This document shows, piece by piece, positions 18,302 to 27,281 of a stretch of DNA of 64,000 nt. The notes under the pieces are model-generated. The model saw nothing but the letters and a program-made list of their open reading frames with translations. It was not told where the DNA came from and made no database searches. The translations under genes and the position numbers were made by a program. The stretch is from Pseudomonas putida (GTDB taxonomy: Bacteria > Pseudomonadota > Gammaproteobacteria > Pseudomonadales > Pseudomonadaceae), in assembly GCF_028682475.1 (NCBI RefSeq), contig NZ_JANHLE010000010.1:1-64000 (forward strand), given 5' to 3'. Each line of letters opens with the position of its first letter. Position 1 is the first letter of the stretch.

Positions 18302-18922
18302 TTAAACCGCGACCTTGTGTTCGGCAAGGCCGGGGCTGCTGACACGGTAAATGCCGATCTCCCCTAGAAGATTAGGCCATAGCTTGCTCGCCCACCCGTG
18401 GCGGTGCAAATGGTCGACCGCCAGTCGGTCGAGCACCTGGGCGCGACGTTCGCTGCACAGCGCCTCGAAGTCTTCAAAGGTGCAGAAGTGGATGTTCGGC
18501 GTGTTGTACCAGGTATACGGCATGAAGTCCGAGACCGGCATGCGACCTTTGGTCGCCAGGTACCAGCGGCAACGCCAGTGGCCGAAGTTGGGGAAGGTGA
18601 TGATGCATTGGCGGCCCACGCGCAGCATTTCGTCGAGGATCCGGTCGGGGTACTCCACGGCCTGCAGGGCCTGGGTCATGACCACTACGTCGAAGCTGTT
18701 GCTGGCGAAATTGCCCAGGCCTTTGTCGAGATCCTGCTCAATGACATTGACGCCCTTGGCCACGCACTGGGCAATGTTGTCGGGGTCGATTTCCAGGCCG
18801 TAGCCGGCAACCTGCTTGTGGTCGCGCAGCGACGCCAGCAGTTCACCGGTACCGCAACCGAGGTCGAGTACCCGGCTGCCGGCGGGGATCCAGTCTTGGA
18901 TGATTTCCAGGTCGGCTCTCAT
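18302..18922 (-). CDS. metW: Methionine biosynthesis protein MetW
   Basis: A 206-residue SAM-methyltransferase-like protein. The SAM-binding loop is VLDLGCGTGELLASL. MetW-specific blocks are MTQALQAVEYPDRILDEMLRVGR, IITFPNFGHW and MPYTWYNTPNIHFCTFEDFE. In pseudomonads MetW is encoded with MetX and is needed for, or supports, homoserine acylation in methionine synthesis. Here it starts 7 bases after the metX stop, so they are co-transcribed. Confidence 0.95.
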   Translation of the reverse strand: MRADLEIIQDWIPAGSRVLDLGCGTGELLASLRDHKQVAGYGLEIDPDNIAQCVAKGVNVIEQDLDKGLGNFASNSFDVVVMTQALQAVEYPDRILDEMLRVGRQCIITFPNFGHWRCRWYLATKGRMPVSDFMPYTWYNTPNIHFCTFEDFEALCSERRAQVLDRLAVDHLHRHGWASKLWPNLLGEIGIYRVSSPGLAEHKVAV

Positions 18923-18929
18923 GGTTTCC

Positions 18930-20069
18930 TCAGCAGACGATGCGGTTCATGTAGTTCGTGAATCCCGTGATGTAGCGCGGGGTCGGGATCAGGAAGGCAT
19001 CGTGGCCATAGGGCGAGTCGATATCCAGGTAGCAGACGTTCTTGCGCGCGGCGATCAGCGCGTCGACGATCTCCCGCGAACGCGCTGGCGAGAAGCGCCA
19101 GTCGGTGGTGAAGGACATCACGCAGTAGTCCGCGGTGACATTGGCTAGGGTCGCCGCCAGGTCGCCACCGTGGGCCGCAGCCGGGTCGAAGTAGTCCAGG
19201 GCCTTGGTCATCAGCAGGTAGGTGTTGGCGTCGAAGCGCCCGGAAAACTCCTCGCCCTGATAGCGCAGGTAGCTTTCGACCTGGAACTCGACACTGTGGA
19301 AGTCGTAGTTGAGCTTGTCGCTTTTCAGCTCGCGGCCGAATTTCTCGCCCATGGAGTCGTCGGACAGGTAGGTGATGTGCCCGACCATGCGCGCCAGCAT
19401 CAGGCCGCGCTTGGGGATCACGCCCTGGTCCTGGAACGAGCCACCGTGGAATTCCGGGTCGGTGAGGATGGCCTGGCGGGCCACCTCGTTGAAGGCGATG
19501 TTCTGTGCCGAGAGCTTGGGTGCCGAGGCAATGTCCAGGCAGTGACGCACGCGATCAGGGTAGGTGATGGTCCACTGCAGCGCCTGCATGCCACCCAGGC
19601 TGCCGCCGACCACGGCGGCCCACTGCTGGATGCCGAGGCGGTCGGCCAGACGGGCCTGGCTGTGCACCCAGTCTTCCACGGTGAGGACCGGGAAGTCGGC
19701 GCCATAAGGCTTGCCGGTCAGCGGATTGATGCTGCTGGGGCCGGTGCTGCCGTTGCAGCCGCCAAGGTTGTTCAGGCTGACCACGAAGAAACGGTTGGTG
19801 TCGATCGGCTTGCCCGGTCCGATGCAGCTGTCCCACCAGCCCGGCTTGCGGTCGTTAGGGCTGTGATAGCCCGCGGCATGGTGGTGGCCGGACAACGCAT
19901 GGCAGATCAGCACGGCGTTGCTGGCCGCGCTGTTGAGGGTGCCGTAGGTTTCGTAGATCAGTTCATAGCTGGCCAGCGAGCGCCCGCAGGCCAGCGCCAG
20001 GGGCTCGTTGAACTGTGCCGTTTGCGGTGTTACCAGACCGACCGAATCTTCGGGAAAGACAGTGGACAT
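18930..20069 (-). CDS. metX: Homoserine O-acyltransferase MetX (probably succinyltransferase)
   Basis: A 379-residue alpha/beta-hydrolase-fold acyltransferase that activates L-homoserine for methionine synthesis. The nucleophile elbow is GGSLGG with Ser157, and the C-terminal catalytic His lies in [10 protein letters not shown]. The [11 protein letters not shown] and [14 protein letters not shown] blocks are typical of MetX. The P. aeruginosa orthologue uses succinyl-CoA, so the name homoserine O-succinyltransferase is likely but is not proven from sequence alone. It is the first gene of the met run; a paired REP separates it from yggT. Confidence 0.94.
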   Translation of the reverse strand: MSTVFPEDSVGLVTPQTAQFNEPLALACGRSLASYELIYETYGTLNSAASNAVLICHALSGHHHAAGYHSPNDRKPGWWDSCIGPGKPIDTNRFFVVSLNNLGGCNGSTGPSSINPLTGKPYGADFPVLTVEDWVHSQARLADRLGIQQWAAVVGGSLGGMQALQWTITYPDRVRHCLDIASAPKLSAQNIAFNEVARQAILTDPEFHGGSFQDQGVIPKRGLMLARMVGHITYLSDDSMGEKFGRELKSDKLNYDFHSVEFQVESYLRYQGEEFSGRFDANTYLLMTKALDYFDPAAAHGGDLAATLANVTADYCVMSFTTDWRFSPARSREIVDALIAARKNVCYLDIDSPYGHDAFLIPTPRYITGFTNYMNRIVC

Positions 20070-20150
20070 CGACCCTGCTCACGCTTAAATGAGGCGTAAG
20101 TCTAAAGACCGCCGGGATATGCAGCAAGCAATGTGCCGGACCATTAACAG

Positions 20151-20212
20151 CATCGCCGGCAAGGCCGGCTCCCACAGTGCTCAGCCTGTGGGAGCCGGCC
20201 TTGCCGGCGATG
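20151..20212. repeat. Paired REP palindrome (GCCGGC type)
   Basis: Arms 20151-20177 and 20186-20212 are 27-base perfect reverse complements with an 8-base centre. The core GTGGGAGCCGGCCTTGCC defines the second REP family of this window. It lies between yggT and metX, both on the minus strand, so it is inside or between transcripts. Confidence 0.95.
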
Positions 20213-20231
20213 GGTGCAACGAGGGCCCGGG

Positions 20232-20822
20232 TCAGGCCAGAAGCCGCAGCATCTCCGGCATCCCGGTCATTGCTGCCAGGTTATTGATCACCAGCATGTC
20301 GATCAGCTTCAGCGCCATGAACGCCAGGATCGGCGAGATATCCAGGCCGCCGAGGTTCGGTAGCAGGCGGCGGAACGGCGCCAGGAACGGATCGCAGATC
20401 TGGTTGATCAGCTCGGCGCCCGGGTTGTGGCTGCCCGGGGCGACCCAGGACAGGATCACACTGATGATCAGGGCGAAGAAGAAAATCTTCAGGAACAGCG
20501 CAGTCACGCCGATCATCGCCCAGACCAGCAATTGCAGCGGGTTACCGGTGGTGCCGTAGGCCAGCAGCAGGGTCAGGCCCATGATCAGCAACTGGACGAT
20601 GATCGCCAGCAGCAGCGACGACATGTCCAGGCCGAACAGGCTCGGGATCACCCGGCGCATTGGCTTGAGCAGCGGCTGGGTGGCGCGCACGGCGAACTGG
20701 CTGAGCGGGTTGTAGAAGTCGGCGCGAACCAGCTGCAGGATGAAACGCAGCATGATGATCAGCAGGTAAAGGCTGCCCAGGGTTTGCAGGATGTAGATGG
20801 CAGCGGTGTTCAATCCGATCAT
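20232..20822 (-). CDS. YggT family membrane protein
   Basis: A 196-residue inner-membrane protein with two tandem YggT domains. The repeated motif FxNPLxQFxxRxTxPLLxPxRRxxP appears as YNPLSQFAVRATQPLLKPMRR in the first half, and a related segment AELINQICDPFLAPFRRLLP in the second. I start it at MIGLNTAA, 10 bases after proC, and not at an ATG inside proC. The family is linked to osmotic tolerance and cation handling in some bacteria, but its molecular role is unproven. Confidence 0.92.
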   Translation of the reverse strand: MIGLNTAAIYILQTLGSLYLLIIMLRFILQLVRADFYNPLSQFAVRATQPLLKPMRRVIPSLFGLDMSSLLLAIIVQLLIMGLTLLLAYGTTGNPLQLLVWAMIGVTALFLKIFFFALIISVILSWVAPGSHNPGAELINQICDPFLAPFRRLLPNLGGLDISPILAFMALKLIDMLVINNLAAMTGMPEMLRLLA

Positions 20823-20832
20823 GTTCGGCTCC

Positions 20833-21651
20833 TTAGTTGCCCAGTTGTTCGGCCATTTCGGCCGAGCGATGCGCGGCAGCACTCAGCGCTTTTTCCACCA
20901 GCGCTTCGAATCCATCGGCCTGGAACGACTTGATCGCCGCTTCCGTGGTGCCGGCAGGGGAGGTAACGCGGCGGCGCAGCTCGGCGGCGTCGACATCGCT
21001 GCTGACGGCCATGTGCGCAGCGCCCAGGGCGGTTTGCAGGGTCAGTTTGGCGGCGGTTTCACGCGGCAGGCCGAGTTTTTCGCCAGCGGCGGTCATGGCT
21101 TCGATCAGCAGGAAGAAGTACGCCGGGCCGCTGCCGGAAACGGCGGTGACGGCGTCGAGCTGCTGTTCGCTGTCCAGCCACAGGGCAATGCCCACTGCCG
21201 ACAGCAGTTGTTCGGCCTGCTGGCGCTGGGCGGCGGACACTTCGGCGGTGGCGTACAGGCCGCTCACGCCTTGACGCAGCAGCGCCGGGGTATTGGGCAT
21301 GCAGCGTACGATCGGCTGCGCGCCGAGCCAGTTGTTCATGCTCGCGCAGGTGATCCCGGCGGCAATCGAAACGACCAGTTGTTCGGGCTTGAGGCTGGGC
21401 TTGAGTGCTTCGCACACGGCTTTCATCGCCTGGGGCTTGACCGCCAGGACGACAACGTCGGCACCTTCGACGGCGTCGGCGTTGTCGGCGAACAGTTCAA
21501 TGCCGTGCTCGGCGTGGACTTTCGCCCGCTGCTCGGCACCCGGATCACTGGCGCGGATCTGCGAGGCATCCAGGCCCTGGGCGCGCAGGCCGCCGATCAG
21601 GCTGGCGGCCATGTTGCCGGCGCCGATAAAGGCAATACGAGTCTTGCTCAT
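20833..21651 (-). CDS. proC: Pyrroline-5-carboxylate reductase ProC
   Basis: A 272-residue NAD(P)H-dependent enzyme for the last step of proline synthesis. The Rossmann motif is IAFIGAGNMAASLIGGL at residues 6-22, with LAVKPQAM following. The C-terminal active-site region reads TAVSGSGPAYFFLLIEAM, and RRRVTSPAGTTEAAI is the ProC signature. It stands between yggS and yggT in a conserved yggS-proC-yggT unit with short gaps (39 and 10 bases). Confidence 0.97.
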   Translation of the reverse strand: MSKTRIAFIGAGNMAASLIGGLRAQGLDASQIRASDPGAEQRAKVHAEHGIELFADNADAVEGADVVVLAVKPQAMKAVCEALKPSLKPEQLVVSIAAGITCASMNNWLGAQPIVRCMPNTPALLRQGVSGLYATAEVSAAQRQQAEQLLSAVGIALWLDSEQQLDAVTAVSGSGPAYFFLLIEAMTAAGEKLGLPRETAAKLTLQTALGAAHMAVSSDVDAAELRRRVTSPAGTTEAAIKSFQADGFEALVEKALSAAAHRSAEMAEQLGN

Positions 21652-21690
21652 GTCAGGTCCTTTAGGAAAAAGTTGAAAAAAGGCATAGGT

Positions 21691-22377
21691 CTAGGGCTGG
21701 CCGTAGTCGCGGGCGCCGAACAGCGCGGTGCCGATACGTACCCAGGTCGCGCCCTGGGCAATGGCCGCTTCCAGGTCGTGGCTCATGCCCATGGAAAGGG
21801 TGTCCAGGCTCAGGCCGAGACTGTCTTGCAGTTCGCGAACCCTGGAAAATGCGGCTTCCTGAGCGGCGCGATCGTCCGTCGGCTCGGGAATCGCCATCAG
21901 TCCGCGCAGGCGCAACCGCGGCAGTGCGGCGATGGCGTTCGCCAGCGCTGGCAGTTCTTCAGGCGTGCAGCCGGATTTGCTGGCCTCGCCGCTGACATTC
22001 AGCTGCAGGCAGATGTTCAGCGGCTCAAGGCCCTCAGGGCGTTGCTCGGACAGGCGTTGGGCGATTTTCAGGCGGTCCACGGAATGTACCCAGTCAAAAT
22101 GCTCGGCAATTGCGCGAGTCTTGTTCGACTGAATGGGGCCGATGAAGTGCCAGGTCAAGGGCAGGTCGGTCAATTCGCCCTGTTTGTTCAGGGCTTCCTG
22201 CAGGTAGTTCTCACCGACATCGCGAACTCCGGCGGCAAAGGCTTCACGCACGGCGGCGGCGGGTTTGGTTTTGCTCACCGCCAGCAGGCGGATGTCGGAC
22301 GGCGCGCGTCCAGCGGCCTCGGCGGCAACGCTGATGCGGGCGGCGAGCGTGGAAAGGTTGTCTGCTATGGTGGACAT
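21691..22377 (-). CDS. PLP homeostasis protein YggS (YBL036C family)
   Basis: A 228-residue fold-type III pyridoxal-phosphate-binding protein (PLPBP/YggS) that keeps vitamin B6 pools balanced. The PLP lysine lies in LLAVSKTKPA, and GENYLQEALNK, WHFIGPIQSNK and SMGMSHDLEAAIAQG are family motifs. It is cytoplasmic with a single domain. It is divergent from pilT across 66 bases. This yggS/pilT arrangement is common in gammaproteobacteria. Confidence 0.95.
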   Translation of the reverse strand: MSTIADNLSTLAARISVAAEAAGRAPSDIRLLAVSKTKPAAAVREAFAAGVRDVGENYLQEALNKQGELTDLPLTWHFIGPIQSNKTRAIAEHFDWVHSVDRLKIAQRLSEQRPEGLEPLNICLQLNVSGEASKSGCTPEELPALANAIAALPRLRLRGLMAIPEPTDDRAAQEAAFSRVRELQDSLGLSLDTLSMGMSHDLEAAIAQGATWVRIGTALFGARDYGQP

Positions 22378-22443
22378 TGATCGATGCCAGCGGCTCTTTG
22401 GGTCTGCGGCATTCTACCTGCTTGGCAGCCTTTGGGGAGTCTC

Positions 22444-23472
22444 ATGGATGTGACTGAACTGCTGGCCCTGGCGACAAGGGCCGGCGCCTCGGACCTGCAC
22501 CTGGCGGCGGCAGAGGTGCCGACGATACGTCAGGATGGACGAATGTGTCGTCTGGATCTGCCAGCCCTGAGCGCTGAGCAGGTGTCTGAATTACTGGGGC
22601 AGTTGATGAACGAAGCGCAGAAAAAGGATTTCGAAACGCTTCTGGAAACCGACTTTTCCGTTGCCGTGCCTGATCTGGCGCGTTTTCGGGTCAATGCCTT
22701 CACTCAGCACAGAGGCCCGGCGGCAGTGCTGCGGGTGATCCCGAGTCGGGTGTACAGCCTGGCCGAACTGGGTCTGAGCGGCGTGTTCAAGCAGATTGCC
22801 GAGTTGCCGGCGGGATTGGTGCTGGTCGCTGGCCCTACCGGCTCCGGCAAGTCCACCACCTTGGCCGCTTTGCTTGATCACCTGAACCGGGAGCGGCAAC
22901 TGCATATCCTCACCCTTGAAGACCCCATCGAGTTTATCCACACGCCCCAGCGCAGCCTGATCAGCCAGCGTGAGATCGGCCGGCACAGCCACGGTTTTGC
23001 CCAGGCCTTGCGCGTTGCGCTGCGCCAGGACCCGGATGTGATCATGCTCGGCGAGTTGCGCGACGCGCAGACGATTCGCCTGGCGCTGACCGCTGCGGAA
23101 ACCGGGCACCTGGTGCTGGCGACGGTGCATGCCGGGTCGGCGGCAAAAACCATCGACCGGCTGGTGGATGTCTTTGCCGCGGAGGAAAAGCTGCTGGTTC
23201 GCGCCATGCTCGCCGAAGCGCTGCAAGCGGTGGTGTCACAGGTGCTGGTGGAGAAGGTGGGGGGTGGACGCGTGGCGGCGCACGAGATTCTGCTGACCAC
23301 GCCAGCGGTACGCAATCTGGTGCGCGAGGGCAAGGTGGCACAGCTGTATTCGACGATACAAACAGGCGGGGCGTCAGGTATGCAGACCCTGGACAGTTGC
23401 CTGCAGGGCCTGGTGACGCGTGGCGTGATCAACCTTGAAAGCGCCCGCGTGCGGACGCATGAATGGTGTTAG
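22444..23472 (+). CDS. pilT: Type IV pilus retraction ATPase PilT
   Basis: A 342-residue hexameric secretion ATPase that powers pilus depolymerisation. It starts MDVTELLALATRAGASDLHL; an in-frame ATG 20 codons upstream lacks family match. Walker A is AGPTGSGKST, the Asp-box region reads TLEDPIEFIH, Walker B lies in DPDVIMLGELRD, and the His box is TGHLVLATVHAGSA. No pilU follows. Its stop overlaps the stop of the convergent NlpC/P60 gene by 3-4 bases. It presumably works with the pilM-Q genes at 34.9-38.6 kb. Confidence 0.93.
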   Translation: MDVTELLALATRAGASDLHLAAAEVPTIRQDGRMCRLDLPALSAEQVSELLGQLMNEAQKKDFETLLETDFSVAVPDLARFRVNAFTQHRGPAAVLRVIPSRVYSLAELGLSGVFKQIAELPAGLVLVAGPTGSGKSTTLAALLDHLNRERQLHILTLEDPIEFIHTPQRSLISQREIGRHSHGFAQALRVALRQDPDVIMLGELRDAQTIRLALTAAETGHLVLATVHAGSAAKTIDRLVDVFAAEEKLLVRAMLAEALQAVVSQVLVEKVGGGRVAAHEILLTTPAVRNLVREGKVAQLYSTIQTGGASGMQTLDSCLQGLVTRGVINLESARVRTHEWC

Positions 23473-24089
23473 CGCTTGGCCAGGGTCATCTGCTGGCTTT
23501 TCGGCAGAACGCGCTTGGCAACCACATAGCGGCTGCGCCAGTAGGGCTTGTTCAGTGTGTCGATGCTGACCCGCTTACCCGTGCGCGGGGCATGGATGAA
23601 GCGGTCGTTGCCCAGGTAAATGGCAACATGGTTGACCCGGCGGCTCTTGATGTTGAAGAAGATCAGGTCGCCCGGTTTGAGGTCGTTGCGATCGACCTTC
23701 ACGCCGTGACCCTGGGCCATGGCATTGGAGGTGCGGGGCAGGTCGACTTCGGCAATGTCGTTGAAGGCGTATTTGACCAGGCCGCTGCAGTCGAAGCCTT
23801 TGCTCGGGCTGCTGCCGCCCCAGCGATAAGGTGTACCCAGGACATTGACGGCACGGCTGAGCACGTCGCTGCTTTGCTGCGGCGACATCGGTGCGACCGG
23901 CAGGCTTGGCTTGCTGGAGCGGGTGCGAAGCTGGGCATTGCTACTGGCGTTCTTGTTCGAACGCGCAGCCGCAGAATAAGTGGACTGGGTGGAGAAACCG
24001 TTGGGTAAACGTTGCTCACGGTTGGTGGCGTGGGCGGCCAGTGGCAATAATAGGCAAAGGGTCAGCCATGTCTTGAAAAGATGACGCAT
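23469..24089 (-). CDS. NlpC/P60 family cell-wall hydrolase
   Basis: A 206-residue exported C40 peptidase. The signal peptide covers about 1-21 (WLTLCLLLPLAAHA), a variable linker follows, and the catalytic domain holds the Cys in GFDCSGLVKYAF and His in HVAIYLGNDRFIHAP. These are the C/H residues of NlpC/P60 enzymes, which cut gamma-D-Glu-diamino acid bonds in peptidoglycan. It has no LysM or SH3 targeting domain. It is convergent with pilT and divergent from the TM2 gene over 154 bases. Confidence 0.9.
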   Translation of the reverse strand: MRHLFKTWLTLCLLLPLAAHATNREQRLPNGFSTQSTYSAAARSNKNASSNAQLRTRSSKPSLPVAPMSPQQSSDVLSRAVNVLGTPYRWGGSSPSKGFDCSGLVKYAFNDIAEVDLPRTSNAMAQGHGVKVDRNDLKPGDLIFFNIKSRRVNHVAIYLGNDRFIHAPRTGKRVSIDTLNKPYWRSRYVVAKRVLPKSQQMTLAKR

Positions 24090-24243
24090 GGGCAGGGCTC
24101 TTGTTGGTTAGCGCGCAACTTTATAACAGCTTTCTGGTCAATTTTTGATCCGCTTGTCGATTGGTTCCGTCCGTACGTCGCCCCAACACAAAAAAGTCAC
24201 ATTTTTCCTTAGAAAATTTACCGATAACCCTCAGAGGCTATGA

Positions 24244-24663
24244 ATGAACAGTTATCAACAGGATGGGCAGCTGCATGACACGCACAGCAAGGTGATCGGT
24301 TATCTGCTGTGGATTTTCGGTTTCACCGGTGCGCACCGCTTCTACTACGGCAAGCCGGTCACTGGCACGATCTGGTTTTTCACCCTGGGTCTGCTGGGCA
24401 TCGGCTGGCTGATCGACCTGTTCCTGATTCCGGCCATGGACCGCGAGGCTTCCATGCGATTTCACGCCGGGCCTCTGGACTACAGCCTGAGCTGGATCCT
24501 GCTGACCTTCCTCGGCATTTTCGGCGTGCACCGCATGTACCAGGGCAAATGGATCACCGGGATCATCTACCTGTGCACGGGCGGCTTGTTTCTGGTCGGG
24601 ATCTTGTATGACTTCTGGACGTTGAACACCCAGGTGTCGCTGGCCAACGCCCAGCGGCGCTGA
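24244..24663 (+). CDS. TM2 domain-containing membrane protein
   Basis: A 139-residue inner-membrane protein. It carries a TM2 domain (GYLLWIFGFTGAHRFYYGK, two helices) and a second, partly repeated TM2-like half (LLTFLGIFGVHRMYQGKW). Each half has the G-hHRFYxGK signature. No signal peptide is needed. The function of bacterial TM2 proteins is not established. It is a single-gene unit, with an inverted repeat separating it from convergent ftsN. Confidence 0.85.
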   Translation: MNSYQQDGQLHDTHSKVIGYLLWIFGFTGAHRFYYGKPVTGTIWFFTLGLLGIGWLIDLFLIPAMDREASMRFHAGPLDYSLSWILLTFLGIFGVHRMYQGKWITGIIYLCTGGLFLVGILYDFWTLNTQVSLANAQRR

Positions 24664-24670
24664 ATGCAGC

Positions 24671-24694
24671 GGCCTTGTCGTGATCGACAAGGCC
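24671..24694. terminator. Hairpin between TM2 gene and ftsN
   Basis: A perfect 10-bp stem GGCCTTGTCG / CGACAAGGCC with a 4-base TGAT loop lies between two convergent stop codons. It lacks a U-run, so it may act as a weak terminator or 3'-end stabiliser. Confidence 0.5.
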
Positions 24695-24704
24695 GCCGGC
24701 GGGA

Positions 24705-25394
24705 TTACTGGCGGGTCTGGCGCTGCTGCAGCAACAGGTTGCTGAAGCCGCTGCCGGCCAGCTGTTTCTGCGCCACGGTCAGCTGTTCGCGATTGCTGAA
24801 CGGGCCGACCAGTACGCGGTACCAGGTCTCTTCCTTGACGGTGCCGGACTCCACCTTGACCGCCTGGCCAAGCAGGATGATCTGCGCACGGACCTTGTCG
24901 GCGTCCGCCTGCTTGCGGAACGAGCCGGCCTGCAGGAAGAACTGGGTGGTTGCCGCTGGCTTGATCACCGGGGGTGCCGGTGGTGGCGTCTGCCCCATCA
25001 GCGCCGCCTGGGCCCGTGCGGTATCGATCTTCGCCGCTTCCGCCGGGGTGACCGGTGGTTGCGCCGGTACCGGCGGAGTCTTCTCCGGTACCGCTTCAGG
25101 CGGCACGATCACTTCCGACTCGGGCAGCAAGGTATAGAAGTCATACTTGGGCTTGACCGGCTGTTGCGGACTTGGCGCGGTCTTGTTGGCTTCGGCGGCC
25201 TTCTCGGCTTTCTGCTGCTCAGGCTTGCTGCGCTTGACCTCTTCGTTGCCCGGCTCAAGTTTCATCAGAAAAACGACGAAGGCGCCGACGGTCAGGCCGA
25301 TCGCCAGCCACAACCAGCCCGGAATCGGTTGCTTTGCCGGGGCCTGGTTGCGGCTGGCGCCGCGCTTGGGTGCAGGTTTTTTCTTGGCAGCCAA
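24705..25394 (-). CDS. ftsN: SPOR domain cell division protein FtsN
   Basis: A 229-residue bitopic protein. The cytoplasmic tail is basic (KKKPAPKRGASRNQAPAK), a single membrane segment covers about 28-44, a proline/alanine-rich periplasmic linker follows, and a C-terminal SPOR domain starts near TQFFLQAGSFRKQADADKVR and ends close to the C terminus. SPOR domains bind denuded glycan at the septum. The position one base after argS is the usual place of ftsN in pseudomonads. Assignment rests on architecture and neighbours, since linker sequences diverge. Confidence 0.85.
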   Translation of the reverse strand: MAAKKKPAPKRGASRNQAPAKQPIPGWLWLAIGLTVGAFVVFLMKLEPGNEEVKRSKPEQQKAEKAAEANKTAPSPQQPVKPKYDFYTLLPESEVIVPPEAVPEKTPPVPAQPPVTPAEAAKIDTARAQAALMGQTPPPAPPVIKPAATTQFFLQAGSFRKQADADKVRAQIILLGQAVKVESGTVKEETWYRVLVGPFSNREQLTVAQKQLAGSGFSNLLLQQRQTRQ

Positions 25395-25395
25395 C

Positions 25396-27132
25396 TTACA
25401 TACGCTCCAGGGTTTCCAGGCCGAGCAGCTCCAGACCTTGCTTGAGGGTACGGCCAGTCAGGGCGGCCAGGCGCAGGCGGCTCTGCTGTTGTTCAGGCGT
25501 TTCAGCACCCAGGATCGGGCAGTTCTCGTAGAAGCTGGAGAACAGGCCGGCGACGTCGTACAGGTAGGCGCAAAGCACGTGCGGGGTGCCTTTTTCGGCG
25601 ACGTTGTTCAGGATTTCGCCGAACTGTGCCAGGCGCGCGGCCAGGTCTTGTTCCTGGGCGGCCTGCAAGACGATCTGCCCGTCCGCTTCATCGAAGCTTT
25701 TACCCAGCTTGCGGAACACACCGGCGACGCGGGTGTAGGCGTACAGCAGGTACGGTGCGGTGTTGCCTTCGAAGTTGAGCATCAATTCGAAGTTGAAGCT
25801 GTAATCGCTGGTGCGGTGCTTGGACAGGTCGGCGTATTTCACCGCGTCGATGCCGACCACCTGGCCGATCGCGCGCAGTTCGTCTTCCGGCAGCTCTGGG
25901 TTCTTCTCTTTGACCAGGGTGTAGGCGCGTTCCTTGGCTTCGGTGAGCAGGTCGATCAGCTTCACCGTGCCGCCGTCGCGGGTCTTGAACGGACGGCCGT
26001 CGGCGCCGTTCATGGTGCCGAAGCCCATGTGTTCCATTTGCATCGGGTGACCGACGAAACCAGCCAGGCGCGCCACTTCGAACACCTGGTTGAAGTGCAG
26101 GGCCTGACGCTGGTCGACGAAGTACAAGGCGCGATCAGCGTTAAGTACGTTACTGCGGTAGCGGATGGCAGCCAGGTCGGTGGTGGCGTACAGGTAGCCG
26201 CCGTCGGCCTTCTGCACGATCACCGGCAGTGGCTCGCCTTCAGCGGTCTTGAATTCTTCGAGGAATACGCACTGGGCGCCCTTGCTCTCTACCAGCAGGC
26301 CCTTGGCCTTGAGGTCGCTGACGACATTGGCCAGGTCATCGTTATAGGCGCTTTCGCCCATGACGTCGGCCATGGTCAGTTTGACGTTGAGCAGTTCGTA
26401 GGTCTTCTGGCAGTGCGACAGCGAGATGTCCTTGAAGCGGGTCCACAGCTTCAGGCAGTCCTCATCACCGGCTTGCAGCTTGACCACCAAGCCACGGGCA
26501 CGGTCGGCGAACTCTTCCGACTCATCGAAGCGCTTTTTCGCCGCGCGATAGAAGTTTTCCAGGTCCGACAGCTCGTCGCTGGTGATCGGGTTCTCTTGCA
26601 GGTAGGCCATCAGCATGCCGAACTGGGTACCCCAGTCGCCGACGTGGTTCTGGCGGATCACGGTGTCACCGAGGAACTCCAGGACGCGCGACACGGCGTC
26701 GCCGATGATGGTCGAGCGCAGGTGGCCGACGTGCATCTCTTTGGCCAGGTTCGGCGCCGACAGGTCGACCACCACCTTCTGCTGCGGGCCGGCTTTGCTC
26801 ACGCCGAGCTTGGCATCGGCCAGTGCGGCATCCAGGCGGGCGGCCAGGGCCTGGGTGTTCTGGAAGAAGTTGAGAAAGCCCGGGCCGGCGATCTCGACCT
26901 TGCTGACCTGCTCGTCGGCAGGCAGCGCGGCGATGATTTTTTCCGCCAGGTCGCGGGGCTTCATGCCGGCTGGCTTGGCCAGCATCATCGCGATATTGCT
27001 GGCGAAGTCGCCGTGGGTTTTGTCCCGGGCGTTTTCCACCTGGATCGCCGGCGTCAGCCCTTCAGGCAACACACCGTCGGTGACGAGTTGGGTGAGGGCT
27101 TGCTGGATAAGCTGGCGAATGGTGTCTTTCAT
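25396..27132 (-). CDS. argS: Arginyl-tRNA synthetase
   Basis: A 578-residue class Ia synthetase charging tRNA-Arg. I start it at MKDTIRQLI; an upstream ATG adds seven atypical residues. The HIGH-type motif is seen as HVGH in [16 protein letters not shown]. The N-terminal Arg-tRNA-synthetase domain covers about 1-90, and the C-terminal DALR anticodon-binding domain ends [10 protein letters not shown]. It is co-directional with ftsN (one-base gap). The gap to upstream priA holds a single REP unit. Confidence 0.97.
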   Translation of the reverse strand: MKDTIRQLIQQALTQLVTDGVLPEGLTPAIQVENARDKTHGDFASNIAMMLAKPAGMKPRDLAEKIIAALPADEQVSKVEIAGPGFLNFFQNTQALAARLDAALADAKLGVSKAGPQQKVVVDLSAPNLAKEMHVGHLRSTIIGDAVSRVLEFLGDTVIRQNHVGDWGTQFGMLMAYLQENPITSDELSDLENFYRAAKKRFDESEEFADRARGLVVKLQAGDEDCLKLWTRFKDISLSHCQKTYELLNVKLTMADVMGESAYNDDLANVVSDLKAKGLLVESKGAQCVFLEEFKTAEGEPLPVIVQKADGGYLYATTDLAAIRYRSNVLNADRALYFVDQRQALHFNQVFEVARLAGFVGHPMQMEHMGFGTMNGADGRPFKTRDGGTVKLIDLLTEAKERAYTLVKEKNPELPEDELRAIGQVVGIDAVKYADLSKHRTSDYSFNFELMLNFEGNTAPYLLYAYTRVAGVFRKLGKSFDEADGQIVLQAAQEQDLAARLAQFGEILNNVAEKGTPHVLCAYLYDVAGLFSSFYENCPILGAETPEQQQSRLRLAALTGRTLKQGLELLGLETLERM

Positions 27133-27248
27133 GGGCTTCTCTTTCGACCGCAAGCGCGGCGGCGCTTCGATGCGCAGGTGGAAAAACTGGACATTATCCG
27201 TTGCCGGGGCGAGGTTGCCAACCTTTGGGGGGAATTGGCGGGACTTTA

Positions 27249-27273
27249 ATCGCGGGGCAAGCCCGCTCCCACC
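27249..27273. repeat. Single REP unit (GCGGGC type)
   Basis: One unpaired copy of the 25-base arm seen in the elements at 11860 and 15635. It lies 9 bases beyond the priA stop, in the short gap before argS on the minus strand. No inverted partner is nearby. Confidence 0.85.
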
Positions 27274-27281
27274 GGGAAGGA

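Noticed and set aside
20797..22380. A 527-codon plus-strand frame over proC and yggS
   Set aside because: It crosses two genes with clear catalytic motifs and the gap between them, and has no ribosome-binding site or family resemblance.
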